Of a stretch of 64,000 nt of DNA, positions 26,266-35,362 are shown in pieces. The notes beneath the pieces were generated by a model. That model had not been told where the DNA came from, did no database searches, and saw nothing but the letters and a program-made list of their open reading frames with translations. Where the stretch lies: NCBI RefSeq assembly GCF_003967515.1, contig NZ_BIFQ01000001.1:186001-250000 (forward strand), in the 5' to 3' direction. Positions within the stretch are counted from its first letter, which is position 1. Every line of letters begins with the position of its first letter. The stretch is from Dictyobacter aurantiacus (GTDB lineage: Bacteria; Chloroflexota; Ktedonobacteria; Ktedonobacterales; Ktedonobacteraceae). A program made the translations under genes and the position numbers.

Positions 26266-27444
26266 CTAAAACAATTCACCTAATAATACGATATAGTTAA
26301 ACGAGGTATGCATCGCGGTGGGTGCCGTCAGATGTACAGTAAACCCCATCTGCGGCTGCAAAGAGACATATTGAACTACGACAGGGCCTGGATTTGAAGT
26401 CAGCGTGATCAGTACCACGCTGGCCGCCGTAATATGAGGGTTAGCAACCGTGGCCTCCCTTTGTCCAGGAGCAAAAAAAGCGGTTCCGGATAAGCTCCCC
26501 TGGGTAGCGCGCTTTAGCGCTCCCGTGGTCTCAAATCTCGGCATTTCCTTCTCTGCCTCTGATAAACGATTGCCGTTAGAACTCTCTCCCTTTTTTGCAT
26601 TTACGGTGGGAAGATGCACACTGGTCGAACTGGCATCTTCGCGTCGTAGATGGTGTACAGGAAGATGCATCCCTGTGGTAGTGCTATCTTCCAGATCAAA
26701 AAAAGATTTTTGTTCTACAAAATCTTTTTGCTCTATCTCTTCAATAACCTTGTCACTGCTCTGCCCATGCGCTGTTCGCGCAGGCTTATTCTTCTGAGAG
26801 GCTGGATTGGGCACTACTTCCAGACGGATGCGCGTGGTCCGACCGGCCAGGCGTTGTCGGGCATGTCCATCCTTCGCCACAATAGGGGACTTTTTCGGCG
26901 CCGAAGGCATTGACCCGGTTACGGTTGAGGCGGTGCACACCTCTACATCCGCAATGGCACACAGGGCAGAGGCTTTCATCCCTACGGCAACAGGCTGGCT
27001 AAAGTTTGAAGCAGTAGATACCAGCGTAGATGCCTCTTCTGCTGGGAAGGGACCGTTCAAGGCACTAAAAGACGAAGTTAGACGTTGCGCGAAACGCATC
27101 AATATGTTCGTATTCTGTGTTGCGGTATTGAGCTTCCCCTCTTCCACTTCACCAGAAGAAACACCAGTATATGAGCTTGCATCAACAATAGTATCCCCTT
27201 CAGGTTGGATCGCCGCAATCGCCCTGGATTGCAAACGCAGACGTGGCAGCACCAGCGATGGCTCATGAATTGACTGAGTATAATTTGTCATTCCATGCTC
27301 ATCGTCTTCTGACCAGCCCAATTCCCCTGAAGAGGCATCCCCCATTGTTTCCTCAACAGAAACAGAGAGGTCTTGCCGCTCCCGTGCTACACGAGAGGAC
27401 CATGCTTGCTGATTTTGCTCATTATGTTCTTCGTTCAAAATCAT
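26266..27444 (-). CDS. Long disordered protein with a C-terminal beta-sandwich-like module
   Basis: A 392-residue protein without an assigned function. Residues 1-310 are polar, Ser/Thr/Glu-rich, with no obvious fold or transmembrane segment; short near-repeats occur (TGMHLPVHHLRREDASST then TSVHLPTVNAKK). The last 70 residues (SLSGTAFFAPGQREATVANPHITAASVVLITLTSNPG...GFTVHLTAPTAMHTSFNYIVL) match a module I know from the ends of many bacterial and phage-like proteins, where a GTA..pG...V.NP..TA.S.V.VTLTS pattern is followed by FTV and FNY. No signal peptide is seen. GGGAG lies 6 bases before ATG 27444. A monocistronic unit with its own terminator. Confidence 0.65.
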   Translation of the reverse strand: MILNEEHNEQNQQAWSSRVARERQDLSVSVEETMGDASSGELGWSEDDEHGMTNYTQSIHEPSLVLPRLRLQSRAIAAIQPEGDTIVDASSYTGVSSGEVEEGKLNTATQNTNILMRFAQRLTSSFSALNGPFPAEEASTLVSTASNFSQPVAVGMKASALCAIADVEVCTASTVTGSMPSAPKKSPIVAKDGHARQRLAGRTTRIRLEVVPNPASQKNKPARTAHGQSSDKVIEEIEQKDFVEQKSFFDLEDSTTTGMHLPVHHLRREDASSTSVHLPTVNAKKGESSNGNRLSEAEKEMPRFETTGALKRATQGSLSGTAFFAPGQREATVANPHITAASVVLITLTSNPGPVVVQYVSLQPQMGFTVHLTAPTAMHTSFNYIVLLGELF

Positions 27445-27643
27445 CACAGCTCCCGATATATAACACACTTCTTTTTATTATACGATACAATTTAAGATAC
27501 ACAGAGCATTATATCACAGAAATATATACTTACCGCTATCTATAGTATATTTTACTTATTAACGCTAAAAGAACATATAGTTAAATATATCTTATAGGTA
27601 TAAGGAGCAAGCTAGGAAATTTGGTATGTTCCTATCCCCCTAC

Positions 27644-27672
27644 TTGAAAGTATCGGGAGAAACCGCTACAAT
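27644..27672 (+). promoter_or_regulatory. Sigma70-type promoter for the SRPBCC gene
   Basis: TTGAAA at 27644-27649 and TACAAT at 27667-27672 are 17 bases apart, about 100 bases before the ATG at 27773. Confidence 0.65.
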
Positions 27673-27695
27673 AGTGCCTGATCGGATAGATCGAC

Positions 27696-27719
27696 ACGAA
27701 CGCATATAAATGCGTTCGT
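27696..27719 (+). other. Leader hairpin upstream of the SRPBCC gene
   Basis: ACGAACGCAT and ATGCGTTCGT pair perfectly around the loop ATAA. It lies between the promoter and the gene, so it would be in the 5' untranslated mRNA or act as a dyad operator. Confidence 0.6.
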
Positions 27720-27772
27720 CAACAGGCGTGGTGGGACGTCATATTTCAAAAAAGAGGAAGGATTTTTCCTAC

Positions 27773-28207
27773 ATGAAGCTCAGCGGAACACATAAATTCA
27801 AAGCCAGCAGCGTTCAAGTCTTCAATGCAATTCTCAATCCTGAGGTCCTGAAAGCCAGTATCCCAGGTGCCAATAGCGTTAGCTACGAGAACCCCAATAC
27901 TCTCTATGTTGAGATCACCACATCTCTGCCCGGCCTGCGCGGACCTTATGGTCTCAATCTCAATATCGTGCGTCGCCAGGACCCCAGCTATCTCGAACTG
28001 CAGCTCCTGCGCCAGGGCAAAGGCGGTTCGATCAATGCCGTTGCTCAGATAAGCCTGGTTGACGAAGCCGATGGTGCCCTGCTTACTTACAATGGGAATG
28101 CGGAGCTCGAAGGTCCTGTTGCTATCGCCAGCAATCCACTTGGCCAGGGTATTGTGAAGAACTCTCTCAGCAGCTTCTTCAAAAACCTGGAAAAGAATAT
28201 CGCTTAA
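27773..28207 (+). CDS. SRPBCC/CoxG-like protein
   Basis: A 144-residue protein of the CO-dehydrogenase subunit G type within the START/SRPBCC fold. MKLSGTHKFKASSVQVFNAILNPEVLKASIPGA is the usual opening (membrane- or ligand-binding helix-grip fold), with AQISLVDEADGALLTYNGNAELEGPVA near the end. The ATG at 27773 follows GAGGAAGG by about 10 bases. No coxL/coxM/coxS genes are present, so CO oxidation is not implied. A second CoxG-like gene faces it, with a long palindrome between the two ends. Confidence 0.8.
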   Translation: MKLSGTHKFKASSVQVFNAILNPEVLKASIPGANSVSYENPNTLYVEITTSLPGLRGPYGLNLNIVRRQDPSYLELQLLRQGKGGSINAVAQISLVDEADGALLTYNGNAELEGPVAIASNPLGQGIVKNSLSSFFKNLEKNIA

Positions 28208-28221
28208 TATCCATATTGTAA

Positions 28222-28301
28222 GCGTATTTCGTTCAAAACGAGGCGCGTCGTTGCACATTATATGATGTGCAACGACGCGCCTCGTTTTGAACGAAATACG
28301 C
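28222..28301. terminator. Perfect 37-bp-arm palindrome between convergent CoxG genes
   Basis: Arms 28222-28258 and 28265-28301 are perfectly complementary around a six-base loop. It begins 14 bases after one stop and ends 7 bases before the other, so it probably ends both transcripts. No T-run is present on either side. Confidence 0.75.
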
Positions 28302-28307
28302 CCGCCT

Positions 28308-28769
28308 CTACTCTGCTTTTGTCTCCTGCGGGGCCTGCAGGTTCGTCTTCAAGCACGAAAAAAATTGCCCGGTAAGCTTTTCTGCCGTACTACTCATCAG
28401 TCGGGCACCCACACTGGCCAGCGTCCCCCCGACGACGACATTGGCTTTCCAATCCATCTGCGTCTGGTTGGCCTCCAACGATGTCAGGTTCATATTGCCA
28501 GACAGGTCTACGGTGCTTCCGGGCGCTTTTCCACGGGCTTTCACAACCATCTTTTCGGGCTCAACCATTTCTGGTCGAGTGACGTCCAGCGTGAATTTTG
28601 CCTTCACAGGACCAACCCCAACCGAAACCAGCGCTTTCCAGTGCTCGGGCTCAATGACCTCCAGGCTCTGAAAACCAGGAGCGCAGGCAGCGACTTTGTT
28701 AACATCCAGCAGATATGCCCATACCGTCTCGATAGGGGCGGCAATCGTTTGTGAACCAGAGAATTCCAT
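28308..28769 (-). CDS. CoxG-like SRPBCC protein
   Basis: A 153-residue protein: MEFSGSQTIAAPIETVWAYLLDVNKVAACAPGFQSLEVIE, then SVGVGPVKAKFTLDVT and GSTVDLSGNMNLTSLEANQTQMDWKANVVVGGTLASVGARLM. This is the complete CoxG pattern including the hydrophobic C-terminal helix. The family binds membranes or assists molybdenum hydroxylases in some bacteria; here the partner is not in the window. The ATG at 28769 follows AAAGG at about 12 bases; a TTG three codons earlier is too close to that site. Only weakly similar to the facing CoxG gene, so not a recent duplication. Confidence 0.85.
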   Translation of the reverse strand: MEFSGSQTIAAPIETVWAYLLDVNKVAACAPGFQSLEVIEPEHWKALVSVGVGPVKAKFTLDVTRPEMVEPEKMVVKARGKAPGSTVDLSGNMNLTSLEANQTQMDWKANVVVGGTLASVGARLMSSTAEKLTGQFFSCLKTNLQAPQETKAE

Positions 28770-29036
28770 AGTGAACAACTACCTTTCAACCAGGATATTT
28801 CACCCACTTTTAGCTCGTGGCACATATAAACACGGATTTAAATCATACCACAGACTGACTTATTGACCGGCAAACGTTACAAGTACTATCAGCATATCAT
28901 ACAATCAAAAACATCAGAAAATGCCGCTATCCAGCGGCTGCCTTCATCACTACACGTCCATCAACCATGATAATCCTGCCGTTTCTAGCCACATGCAGAA
29001 CTACGAAACGGTTGCGCTCTCCAGACGGGCAGCATA

Positions 29037-30239
29037 TTATTGCACGCGACAGAAAACTGATTTGAGATATGCTGTCTCGGGCATAGCTAAATGAATAGGA
29101 TGGTCCACGCCATGGGTATAAGACTCAAGCAATTGTACTGAACGGTGCAGGCGTTGCGCGCTAAGCGCCACAGCCCCCAGAAGATCATCCATCCCCACCA
29201 CGCCAGAACAGGAGCAGGTTAGCAGAATTCCCCCTGGCTTCAACACCTGCATTCCAAGCAGGTTTAGACGACGATAGGCTTTGAGAGCCTGTGTACGGGC
29301 GCCCTGTGACTTGGCAAAAGCCGGTGGGTCTAATACTACCACATCAAAGAGCTCACCCCCTTCACGGGCCTCTGCTAGATAATCAAAGACATCCGCGACA
29401 AGAAACTGATGAGGAGAACAATCCAGCCCGTTCATGGTAAAGATCTGGCGCGAGGCTTCTATAGCCGGTGCGGAGATATCGACACTGGTAACCTGAGCAG
29501 GTGGCGTGTTCAAGGCCGCATAGACGGAAAAACCACCTGTGTAACTGAAGCAATTAAGCAAGCGCTTGCCACGGGTATATTTACGCAGAGCCTCCCGTTT
29601 ATCGCGCTGGTCCAGAAAAAATCCAGTCTTCTGGCCCTGCCAGAAATCAACGAAAAATGAGACGCCATTTTCGCACACCTGTACCTGCTCGGGGACATCA
29701 CCCGCAACGACTTGGGGTTCCTCGATCGGTAAACCTTCCCGCCGACGTGACTGACCATCGTTGCGCAGCAGAATGCCATGGGCTCCCGTCTCCTGCATGA
29801 GCGCCTCAATCAACAGTGGACGCAGTCGCTCCATCCCCGCTGTGTGGATCTGCGCCACCAGAATATCAGCGTAACGATCCACCACCAGCCCGGGCAATCC
29901 ATCACCTTCGGAATTAATCAGGCGATACGCATTCGTACGAGCGGAATCGAACACCTCGCGCAAGGACTGCGCGCTGCGGATGCGACGCCGTAAAAAATCA
30001 AGGTCGATATCCTCTTCGGCATCGCGTGTCAAGATACGAATCGCGATATCTGTGTTCGGATTATAATAGCCGCGGGCAATAAACTGGCCGGTGGCCGATT
30101 TTACATCCAGGATGCCACCGTTTTCAACCCAATGGGGCGGTTGTTGCAAGGCCCCCGAGAAGATCCAGAGATGCCCATTTAATAAGCTCTCATCGCGTCG
30201 CGGTTTTAAACTCGTGGCGGGGTAATGAATCGCAGACAC
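29037..30239 (-). CDS. rlmI: RlmI-like class I rRNA (cytosine) methyltransferase
   Basis: About 400 residues. An N-terminal PUA-like part opens with TSLKPRRDESLLNGHLWIFSGAL, then the EEHD-like middle and a Rossmann methyltransferase with RLLNCFSYTGGFSVYAA and VVLDPPAFAKS, ending in TCSCSG, which holds the catalytic cysteine of 5-methylcytosine enzymes. RlmI methylates C1962 of 23S rRNA (E. coli numbering). A GTG at 30239 with AAGGAG 11 bases upstream gives the length typical of the family; ATG codons at 30290 and 30275 extend it by 12-17 residues without a site, so the start is uncertain. It lies just downstream of the GH15 gene, separated by a terminator. Confidence 0.85.
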   Translation of the reverse strand: MSAIHYPATSLKPRRDESLLNGHLWIFSGALQQPPHWVENGGILDVKSATGQFIARGYYNPNTDIAIRILTRDAEEDIDLDFLRRRIRSAQSLREVFDSARTNAYRLINSEGDGLPGLVVDRYADILVAQIHTAGMERLRPLLIEALMQETGAHGILLRNDGQSRRREGLPIEEPQVVAGDVPEQVQVCENGVSFFVDFWQGQKTGFFLDQRDKREALRKYTRGKRLLNCFSYTGGFSVYAALNTPPAQVTSVDISAPAIEASRQIFTMNGLDCSPHQFLVADVFDYLAEAREGGELFDVVVLDPPAFAKSQGARTQALKAYRRLNLLGMQVLKPGGILLTCSCSGVVGMDDLLGAVALSAQRLHRSVQLLESYTHGVDHPIHLAMPETAYLKSVFCRVQ

Positions 30240-30323
30240 TAGACCACATACTCCTTCATCCATACTTGCGCACATGTCATCCTGACTCATTATCGCATAG
30301 ATAGACAAGCGCGCCAAAACAAA

Positions 30324-30352
30324 GAGGGGAACGCTTCCAGGAGCGTCCCCTC
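30324..30352 (-). terminator. Intrinsic terminator after the GH15 gene
   Basis: GAGGGGAACGC (30324-30334) pairs with GCGTCCCCTC (30343-30352) with a single-base bulge; on the minus strand TTTGTTTT follows. It begins about 45 bases after the stop at 30397. Confidence 0.8.
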
Positions 30353-30396
30353 AGAAAAAAATGAATAATTGCGAGAATAATAAAGATAGCCAGTAC

Positions 30397-32382
30397 TTAT
30401 TGTTGCTGCAAACGAATTGCGGCAATCAGTGGATCCGTATGTTGCTCGGCCATGCGAATTTCTGCTTTTCTTAAGTTATTGGCACTATTGATAAGAGCTA
30501 TATGGGTAAAGGCCTGTGGATAATTTCCTAGAGCTGTACTATTTACAGAATCAATCTCCTCAGAAAAAAGTCCCAGACGCCCTGCATAGGTTAATAAACG
30601 CTCGAACAGCGAGCGAGCCTCATCTATGCGCCCTTGCATAGCTAGATTATCAACTAACCAGAACGTGCAGATGGCAAATGTTCCTTCGGAACCATCCAGG
30701 CCATCCTCAGCATGATAGCGATAGACAAAACCATGTTCATCAGTGAGTTGCTCAATTGTGCGATCAACCGTAGAGCGCATACGTGGGTCATCTGGCGCGA
30801 TAAACCCAACCAGCGGCAGCAACAGATTTGATGCATCCAGGGTGGCATCCCCATATGACTGTGTAAATGCACCCAGGTTGGTATCGTACCCATTCATCAG
30901 AATATCCGCTCTGATCTGGTCACGTACGGCGATCCAGCGCACCAGGTCGGCCTCCAGATGCATTTGCTCAGCCGCTCGAATACCGCGATCCAGGGCTACC
31001 CAGCACATGACTTTGGAGTAGACAAAATGACGTAATCCACCACGCACCTCCCAGATGCCGCTATCAGGCTCCTGCCAGTGAGCACACACATGATCTACCA
31101 GCGTGCGCATCATTGACCATAGAGGCCCTTCCAGCGTCTCACCATAGCGCTCAAAGCATCCCTGGCGCCGATAGAGATGGATACAGTCTAATACCTCACC
31201 AAACACATCCATCTGTTTCTGTTCAGCCGCGCCATTGCCGATACGCACCGGGCTCGAGTTGCAATAGCCGCTCAGATGGTGTAATTCAAATTCCGTTAAA
31301 TCTCGCTCACCACGAATACCATACATAATTTGCAGATCTTCACCGTTTGCGTAAGAGAGGCGACGCAACCAATGGGTAAAGGCACGCGCTTCTTCAGTGA
31401 AGCCCAGTACATTAAAAGCATACAAAGTAAAGGTAGCATCACGTAACCAGGTAAAGCGATAATCCCAGTTGCGTACTCCCCCCATGTCTTCGGGCAGCGA
31501 TGTTGTCGGCGCCGCGACAATAGCTCCGGTGGGAGCATATGTCATGAGCTTCAGCGCAAGCGCGCTGCGCTCAACCCACTCGGCATACGGACCCTGGTAG
31601 CTACTCCCAACGATCCATTTGCGCCAGGCATGAAGGGTATGCGCTAATTCAGCATCAAAGTTACGGGTTGGCAATTCTTCTTCTACCAGCCGTCTGGCTG
31701 ATTGAGCCGTTCGCCCCATACCAACAGCGAATAAGAGGCGCTCCCCCTCACGCAATGTTACCTGCGCGACAACTGTAGCATGAGCCTCATTATTTTCTTG
31801 TACCACCTGCACGGTATATGAAGGCAGCAAGTGCGCCCCTACAATTGCCAGGGCCACGTGTTGCTTACCACTGGAAATAAAGGCTCCCAGATGCTCAGGA
31901 ATCAGTTCAACCGCGCAGGGGTCGGCTGCGTAGTTCGGGCTGACCTTCAACCTCATGGTAACCGACATTTCTCCGTGGACGCATTCAACGATGCGCACCA
32001 GACAATGGCAGGAACCGTCTTCGCGGGTCCAGGTATTATTATTCATTGCCTTATACGGCCATGCACTTAGTGTTTCAACTGGCATAAAATCCGTAAGGAC
32101 AATCTCACCCGCGATGCTGGCAAAACGTGTCTGCAACACGTTACTTCCGCGCAGGTAGCGCTGTGAGCCAGGAATGTTTCCTTCCGTTGGTGCGATCTGG
32201 AAGTAACCCCCACGCTCCGCATCTAACAAACGACAAAAGATGGCCGGGCTATCAAAGTCCGGTAGACATCCCCAGTCTACCGACCCGTCTGGCGATACGA
32301 GTACCGCTGAATGGCAGTCCCCAATGACGCCATACGAATTAATCGGCAGATATGTGCGATTGAGTTCGTTCATCCCAACCAT
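30397..32382 (-). CDS. Glycoside hydrolase family 15 (glucoamylase/trehalase-like)
   Basis: A 661-residue cytoplasmic enzyme with no signal peptide. The N-terminal beta-sandwich starts YLPINSYGVIGDCHSAVLVSPDGSVDWGCLPDFDSPAIFCRLLD, and the alpha/alpha barrel follows with GVRNWDYRFTWLRDATFTLYA near 305, YGIRGERDLTEFELHHLSGY, WEVRGGLRHFVYSKVMCWVALDRG and a C-terminal YPQAFTHIALINSA. This is the GH15 layout of bacterial glucoamylase-like proteins and of actinobacterial trehalases; which substrate is used cannot be told. AGAGAAG lies 9 bases before the first ATG; a second ATG three codons on is possible. Confidence 0.9.
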   Translation of the reverse strand: MVGMNELNRTYLPINSYGVIGDCHSAVLVSPDGSVDWGCLPDFDSPAIFCRLLDAERGGYFQIAPTEGNIPGSQRYLRGSNVLQTRFASIAGEIVLTDFMPVETLSAWPYKAMNNNTWTREDGSCHCLVRIVECVHGEMSVTMRLKVSPNYAADPCAVELIPEHLGAFISSGKQHVALAIVGAHLLPSYTVQVVQENNEAHATVVAQVTLREGERLLFAVGMGRTAQSARRLVEEELPTRNFDAELAHTLHAWRKWIVGSSYQGPYAEWVERSALALKLMTYAPTGAIVAAPTTSLPEDMGGVRNWDYRFTWLRDATFTLYAFNVLGFTEEARAFTHWLRRLSYANGEDLQIMYGIRGERDLTEFELHHLSGYCNSSPVRIGNGAAEQKQMDVFGEVLDCIHLYRRQGCFERYGETLEGPLWSMMRTLVDHVCAHWQEPDSGIWEVRGGLRHFVYSKVMCWVALDRGIRAAEQMHLEADLVRWIAVRDQIRADILMNGYDTNLGAFTQSYGDATLDASNLLLPLVGFIAPDDPRMRSTVDRTIEQLTDEHGFVYRYHAEDGLDGSEGTFAICTFWLVDNLAMQGRIDEARSLFERLLTYAGRLGLFSEEIDSVNSTALGNYPQAFTHIALINSANNLRKAEIRMAEQHTDPLIAAIRLQQQ

Positions 32383-32740
32383 TACACAACACTTCTCTCT
32401 TTTAAAAACTTTGCGATGACAACACCCTTAGAAAACCATTAAAATTTCCTTAAAAAATCCTTAATAAGGATAGGAGCCTTATACCAAAGAAAAACGCAAT
32501 AGCATATGGAATGGTAACAGGATTTTGAAGGATTTTCTTTTTTTAATCTTTTAGCTTTTAAAAGTGCTTACAGAGGTGCACTATAGGTACAACGATCAAT
32601 TTTTTTGCTGTTTCCTATGGACAGCGATAGCCCATATATGCTACCTTACTTTTAGTAGGATTTGCGCCTACGAACCCTACGGAAGAGCCAGACTATCCAT
32701 GCTAGAGGCAACCACTATTAGTATAAAAGGGCGGCCATAC
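32383..32740. other. Intergenic region, no gene seen
   Basis: About 360 bases with poly-T/poly-A tracts upstream of the GH15 gene. Promoter boxes for GH15 should lie here, but none is clear. No RNA or repeat was recognised. Confidence 0.4.
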
Positions 32741-32902
32741 ATGCGAGCACTCCAACAAATGATGCGGCACCCCGCGGGTAGAATCGGAATCTCTATCGGC
32801 CTGACACTCGGCCTGATCGCTACAGTCATGGGCGAGACAAGTAAAGCCTTACTGTTCGCAGGCCTGTGTCGTTTGATCGCTAGCAAAATGAAGCGACCGG
32901 TA
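32741..32902 (+). CDS. Possible small membrane protein
   Basis: A 54-residue frame starting MRALQQMMRHPAGRIG, followed by an 18-residue hydrophobic stretch (SIGLTLGLIATVMGETS) and a basic end (SKMKRPV). AAAGGGCGG lies 8 bases before the ATG. The frame is open for 59 more codons upstream, but that part looks noncoding. Nothing is recognised; the single helix and positive flanks are what support it. Two stem-loops follow the stop. Confidence is low. Confidence 0.35.
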
Positions 32903-32913
32903 TAACAATAGCG

Positions 32914-32985
32914 GCGCTGGTATAGAATATCCAGCGCTGTCTTCCCCTATAATAGTAGCGCTGGCTATCACTGATAACCAGCGCT
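32914..32985. terminator. Two tandem stem-loops sharing GCGCTGG/CCAGCGC
   Basis: The first pairs 32914-32920 with 32931-32937. The second pairs 32957-32970 with 32972-32985 (one mismatch). Both use the same GCGCTGG...CCAGCGCTGTCTT sequence, so one looks like a copy of the other. They separate the possible small gene from the end of hemB and probably end the heme transcript. Confidence 0.6.
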
Positions 32986-33020
32986 GTCTTTCTTCGCTAC
33001 TATAGCATATTCATCAAGCT

Positions 33021-33998
33021 TTAGCTACGGAGCCAGTGGGCGACGTCGGGGGCGAAGTAGGTAATAATCATGTCCGCTCCCGCGCGTCGAATGCTCGTCA
33101 AGAGCTCCATGACGATGCGTTGCTCATCGATCCAGCCGTTCTGGGCGGCTGCCTTGACCATCGAGTATTCACCGCTGACATTGTATGCCACCACGGGCAA
33201 ATCGCAATGATCTCTTACCTGACGAATAACGTCTAGATAGGACAGGGCCGGCTTGACCATGACCATATCAGCTCCTTCGTTGATATCCTGCTCAAGCTCA
33301 CGTAAAGCTTCACGAACGTTGGCCGGGTCCATCTGGTACGCTCGCCGATCCCCAAATTGGGGCGCAGAGCCGGCCGCTTCGCGGAATGGACCATAAAAGC
33401 CTGAAGCATATTTAACCGAGTAGGCCATGATCGGAGTCTGGTTAAAGCCATGCTCATCAAGCGTATGGCGCAACACCCCGACCCGGCCATCCATCATGTC
33501 TGATGGCGCCACAATATCCGCACCAGCTTCCACATGAGAGAGGGCCATCTGGGCTAGCAAATTCAGGGACTCGTCGTTTTGAACGGTGCCATTATGAATG
33601 ACCCCGCAGTGACCATGGTCGGTATATTCACACAGGCAGACGTCGGTGATGATCAGAAGTTCCGGAATCTCGGCCTTCAAACGACGAATGGCTTCCTGAA
33701 TGACGCCGTGCTCGGCATAGGCCTGTGAGCCAACGGCATCTTTCTCATTGGGGATACCAAAGAGCAGAATGGCCGGGATACCAAGATCAGCGATACGCCT
33801 GGCCTCCCCGGTCACCTGGTCCAGTGGCCATTGCATGATACCCGGCATAGAAGCTATCTCTTGCGGCTCCTGCACTCCCTCGGCGATAAACATGGGATAG
33901 ATTAACTGGTCCACTCGCAAGTGGGTCTCTCGCACCAGGCTGCGTATTGTTTCGTTTTGACGCAAGCGGCGTAAACGTACATGCGGAAAATTATTCAT
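33021..33998 (-). CDS. hemB: Porphobilinogen synthase (ALA dehydratase)
   Basis: A 325-residue enzyme that condenses two 5-aminolevulinate molecules to porphobilinogen. Active-site lysines are Lys196 ([14 protein letters not shown]) and Lys249 ([10 protein letters not shown]). The zinc-type cysteines Cys121, Cys123 and Cys131 ([14 protein letters not shown]) are all present, so it should be zinc-dependent rather than magnesium-only. ATG 33998 follows GGAGAGG; an ATG 13 codons upstream overlaps hemL by 8 bases but lacks a site. It is the last gene of the heme operon. Confidence 0.96.
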   Translation of the reverse strand: MNNFPHVRLRRLRQNETIRSLVRETHLRVDQLIYPMFIAEGVQEPQEIASMPGIMQWPLDQVTGEARRIADLGIPAILLFGIPNEKDAVGSQAYAEHGVIQEAIRRLKAEIPELLIITDVCLCEYTDHGHCGVIHNGTVQNDESLNLLAQMALSHVEAGADIVAPSDMMDGRVGVLRHTLDEHGFNQTPIMAYSVKYASGFYGPFREAAGSAPQFGDRRAYQMDPANVREALRELEQDINEGADMVMVKPALSYLDVIRQVRDHCDLPVVAYNVSGEYSMVKAAAQNGWIDEQRIVMELLTSIRRAGADMIITYFAPDVAHWLRS

Positions 33999-34029
33999 CA
34001 CTTCCAAATCCTCTCCTAACTTACTACTC

Positions 34030-35334
34030 TTATGCATTCACACTTGCGGCCGCTGCCTGAATAGTCTCTTCGATCATATCGTCATCAAGCGCAAGTGAGA
34101 TAAAACAGGACTCAAATTGAGAAGGAGGAAGGTAGATACCGCGCTTCAACATACTCCAGAAGTAACGGGCAAACCGTTGTGTATCTGAACGCTTCGCGCT
34201 GGGATAATCTACAACGGCTTCGCGTGCGAAGTAGAGGCAGAACATGGCACCAATACGTTGAAAGGTTGCCTCAACATTGTTGTCCTGTAAGGCTTTGTTG
34301 AAGCCTTCCTCTAAGCGCTGTCCTTTTCTTTCTAATTCTTCATATTGGCCAGCTTTGCGTAGCTCGCTTAGCGTAGCGATGCCTGCTGCCATAGCCAGTG
34401 GATTGCCAGAGAGCGTACCAGCCTGGTACATAGGTCCTGCTGGCGCGACCATCTCCATGATCTCTCTGCGACCACCATAGGCTCCTACAGGTAAACCACC
34501 ACCAATAATTTTGCCAAAACAGGTCAGGTCAGGTGTTATCTTGACGCGTTCTTGCATGCCACCCAGAGCCACACGAAATCCAGTCATGACCTCATCAAAG
34601 ATCAAGACAGCACGATACTTCTGTGTCAATTCGCGTAGCTTTTCCAGAAAGCCGGCCGCGGGTGGCACCAGTCCGATATTGGCGGCGATCGGTTCCACGA
34701 TCACAGCCGCGATATCATCGGGATAACTGGCAAAGAGCTGCTCTACTTCGGCTGCATTGTTATAATCGGCGGTCAGGGTGTTCTGCGTCGTCTGCGCGGG
34801 GACGCCTGGACTATCTGGCAGTCCCATCGTTGCTACACCCGAGCCAGCCTGCACCAGCAGCATGTCGGCGTGTCCATGATAGCAACCGCTAAATTTGATA
34901 ATTTTGTCGCGTCCGGTATAAGCGCGTGCCAGGCGCAACGCGCTCATGGTCGCCTCTGTACCAGAGTTCACAAAGCGAATCATTTCAACCGAAGGCACGC
35001 ACTCGATTACCAGGCGTGCCAGTTCGCTCTCGGCCTCGGTAGGAGCTCCAAAGCTAAAGCCACGCTGGGCGGCCGCCTGCACAGCATCTAGCACCACTGG
35101 ATGTGTATGGCCCAGGATCATAGGACCCCAGGACTGTACATAATCCAGATAGCGGTGTCCATCTACATCATAGAGATATGGGCCGTCCGCGCGCTCAATG
35201 AACACGGGATCACCACCCACCCCTCGAAAGGCGCGCACCGGGCTATTTACGCCTCCTGGCAGGAGTTGCTGCGCCTCCTGGTATAGCTGATGCGAACGCT
35301 CCTGCGAAAAGGTTTCAGAATTTGTTGTGAGCAT
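34030..35334 (-). CDS. hemL: Glutamate-1-semialdehyde 2,1-aminomutase
   Basis: A 434-residue PLP enzyme that makes 5-aminolevulinate from glutamate-1-semialdehyde, the product of Hem[19 protein letters not shown] near 24-41, the [23 protein letters not shown] block near 120-142, FDEVMTGFR near 246-254 and PLP Lys275 in [16 protein letters not shown] are conserved, and the length is standard. The ATG 35334 follows GGGAGAG by 5 bases; an open frame of 58 codons upstream overlaps hemQ and is not coding. It lies 31 bases before hemB, between hemQ and hemB. Confidence 0.96.
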   Translation of the reverse strand: MLTTNSETFSQERSHQLYQEAQQLLPGGVNSPVRAFRGVGGDPVFIERADGPYLYDVDGHRYLDYVQSWGPMILGHTHPVVLDAVQAAAQRGFSFGAPTEAESELARLVIECVPSVEMIRFVNSGTEATMSALRLARAYTGRDKIIKFSGCYHGHADMLLVQAGSGVATMGLPDSPGVPAQTTQNTLTADYNNAAEVEQLFASYPDDIAAVIVEPIAANIGLVPPAAGFLEKLRELTQKYRAVLIFDEVMTGFRVALGGMQERVKITPDLTCFGKIIGGGLPVGAYGGRREIMEMVAPAGPMYQAGTLSGNPLAMAAGIATLSELRKAGQYEELERKGQRLEEGFNKALQDNNVEATFQRIGAMFCLYFAREAVVDYPSAKRSDTQRFARYFWSMLKRGIYLPPSQFESCFISLALDDDMIEETIQAAAASVNA

Positions 35335-35362
35335 GTAATCTCTCCCTATCATCCCTGTCTTG

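Larger units (their letters stand above)
27445..27772. other. Divergent intergenic region with promoter and hairpin
   Basis: About 330 very AT-rich bases. The right half holds the promoter at 27644-27672 and the hairpin at 27696-27719 for the CoxG gene. The left half must hold the promoter for the disordered protein, not resolved by eye. No gene is seen. Confidence 0.5.

Noticed and set aside
27773..28769. Carbon monoxide dehydrogenase locus
   Set aside because: Only CoxG-type proteins occur; the large, medium and small subunits are missing.
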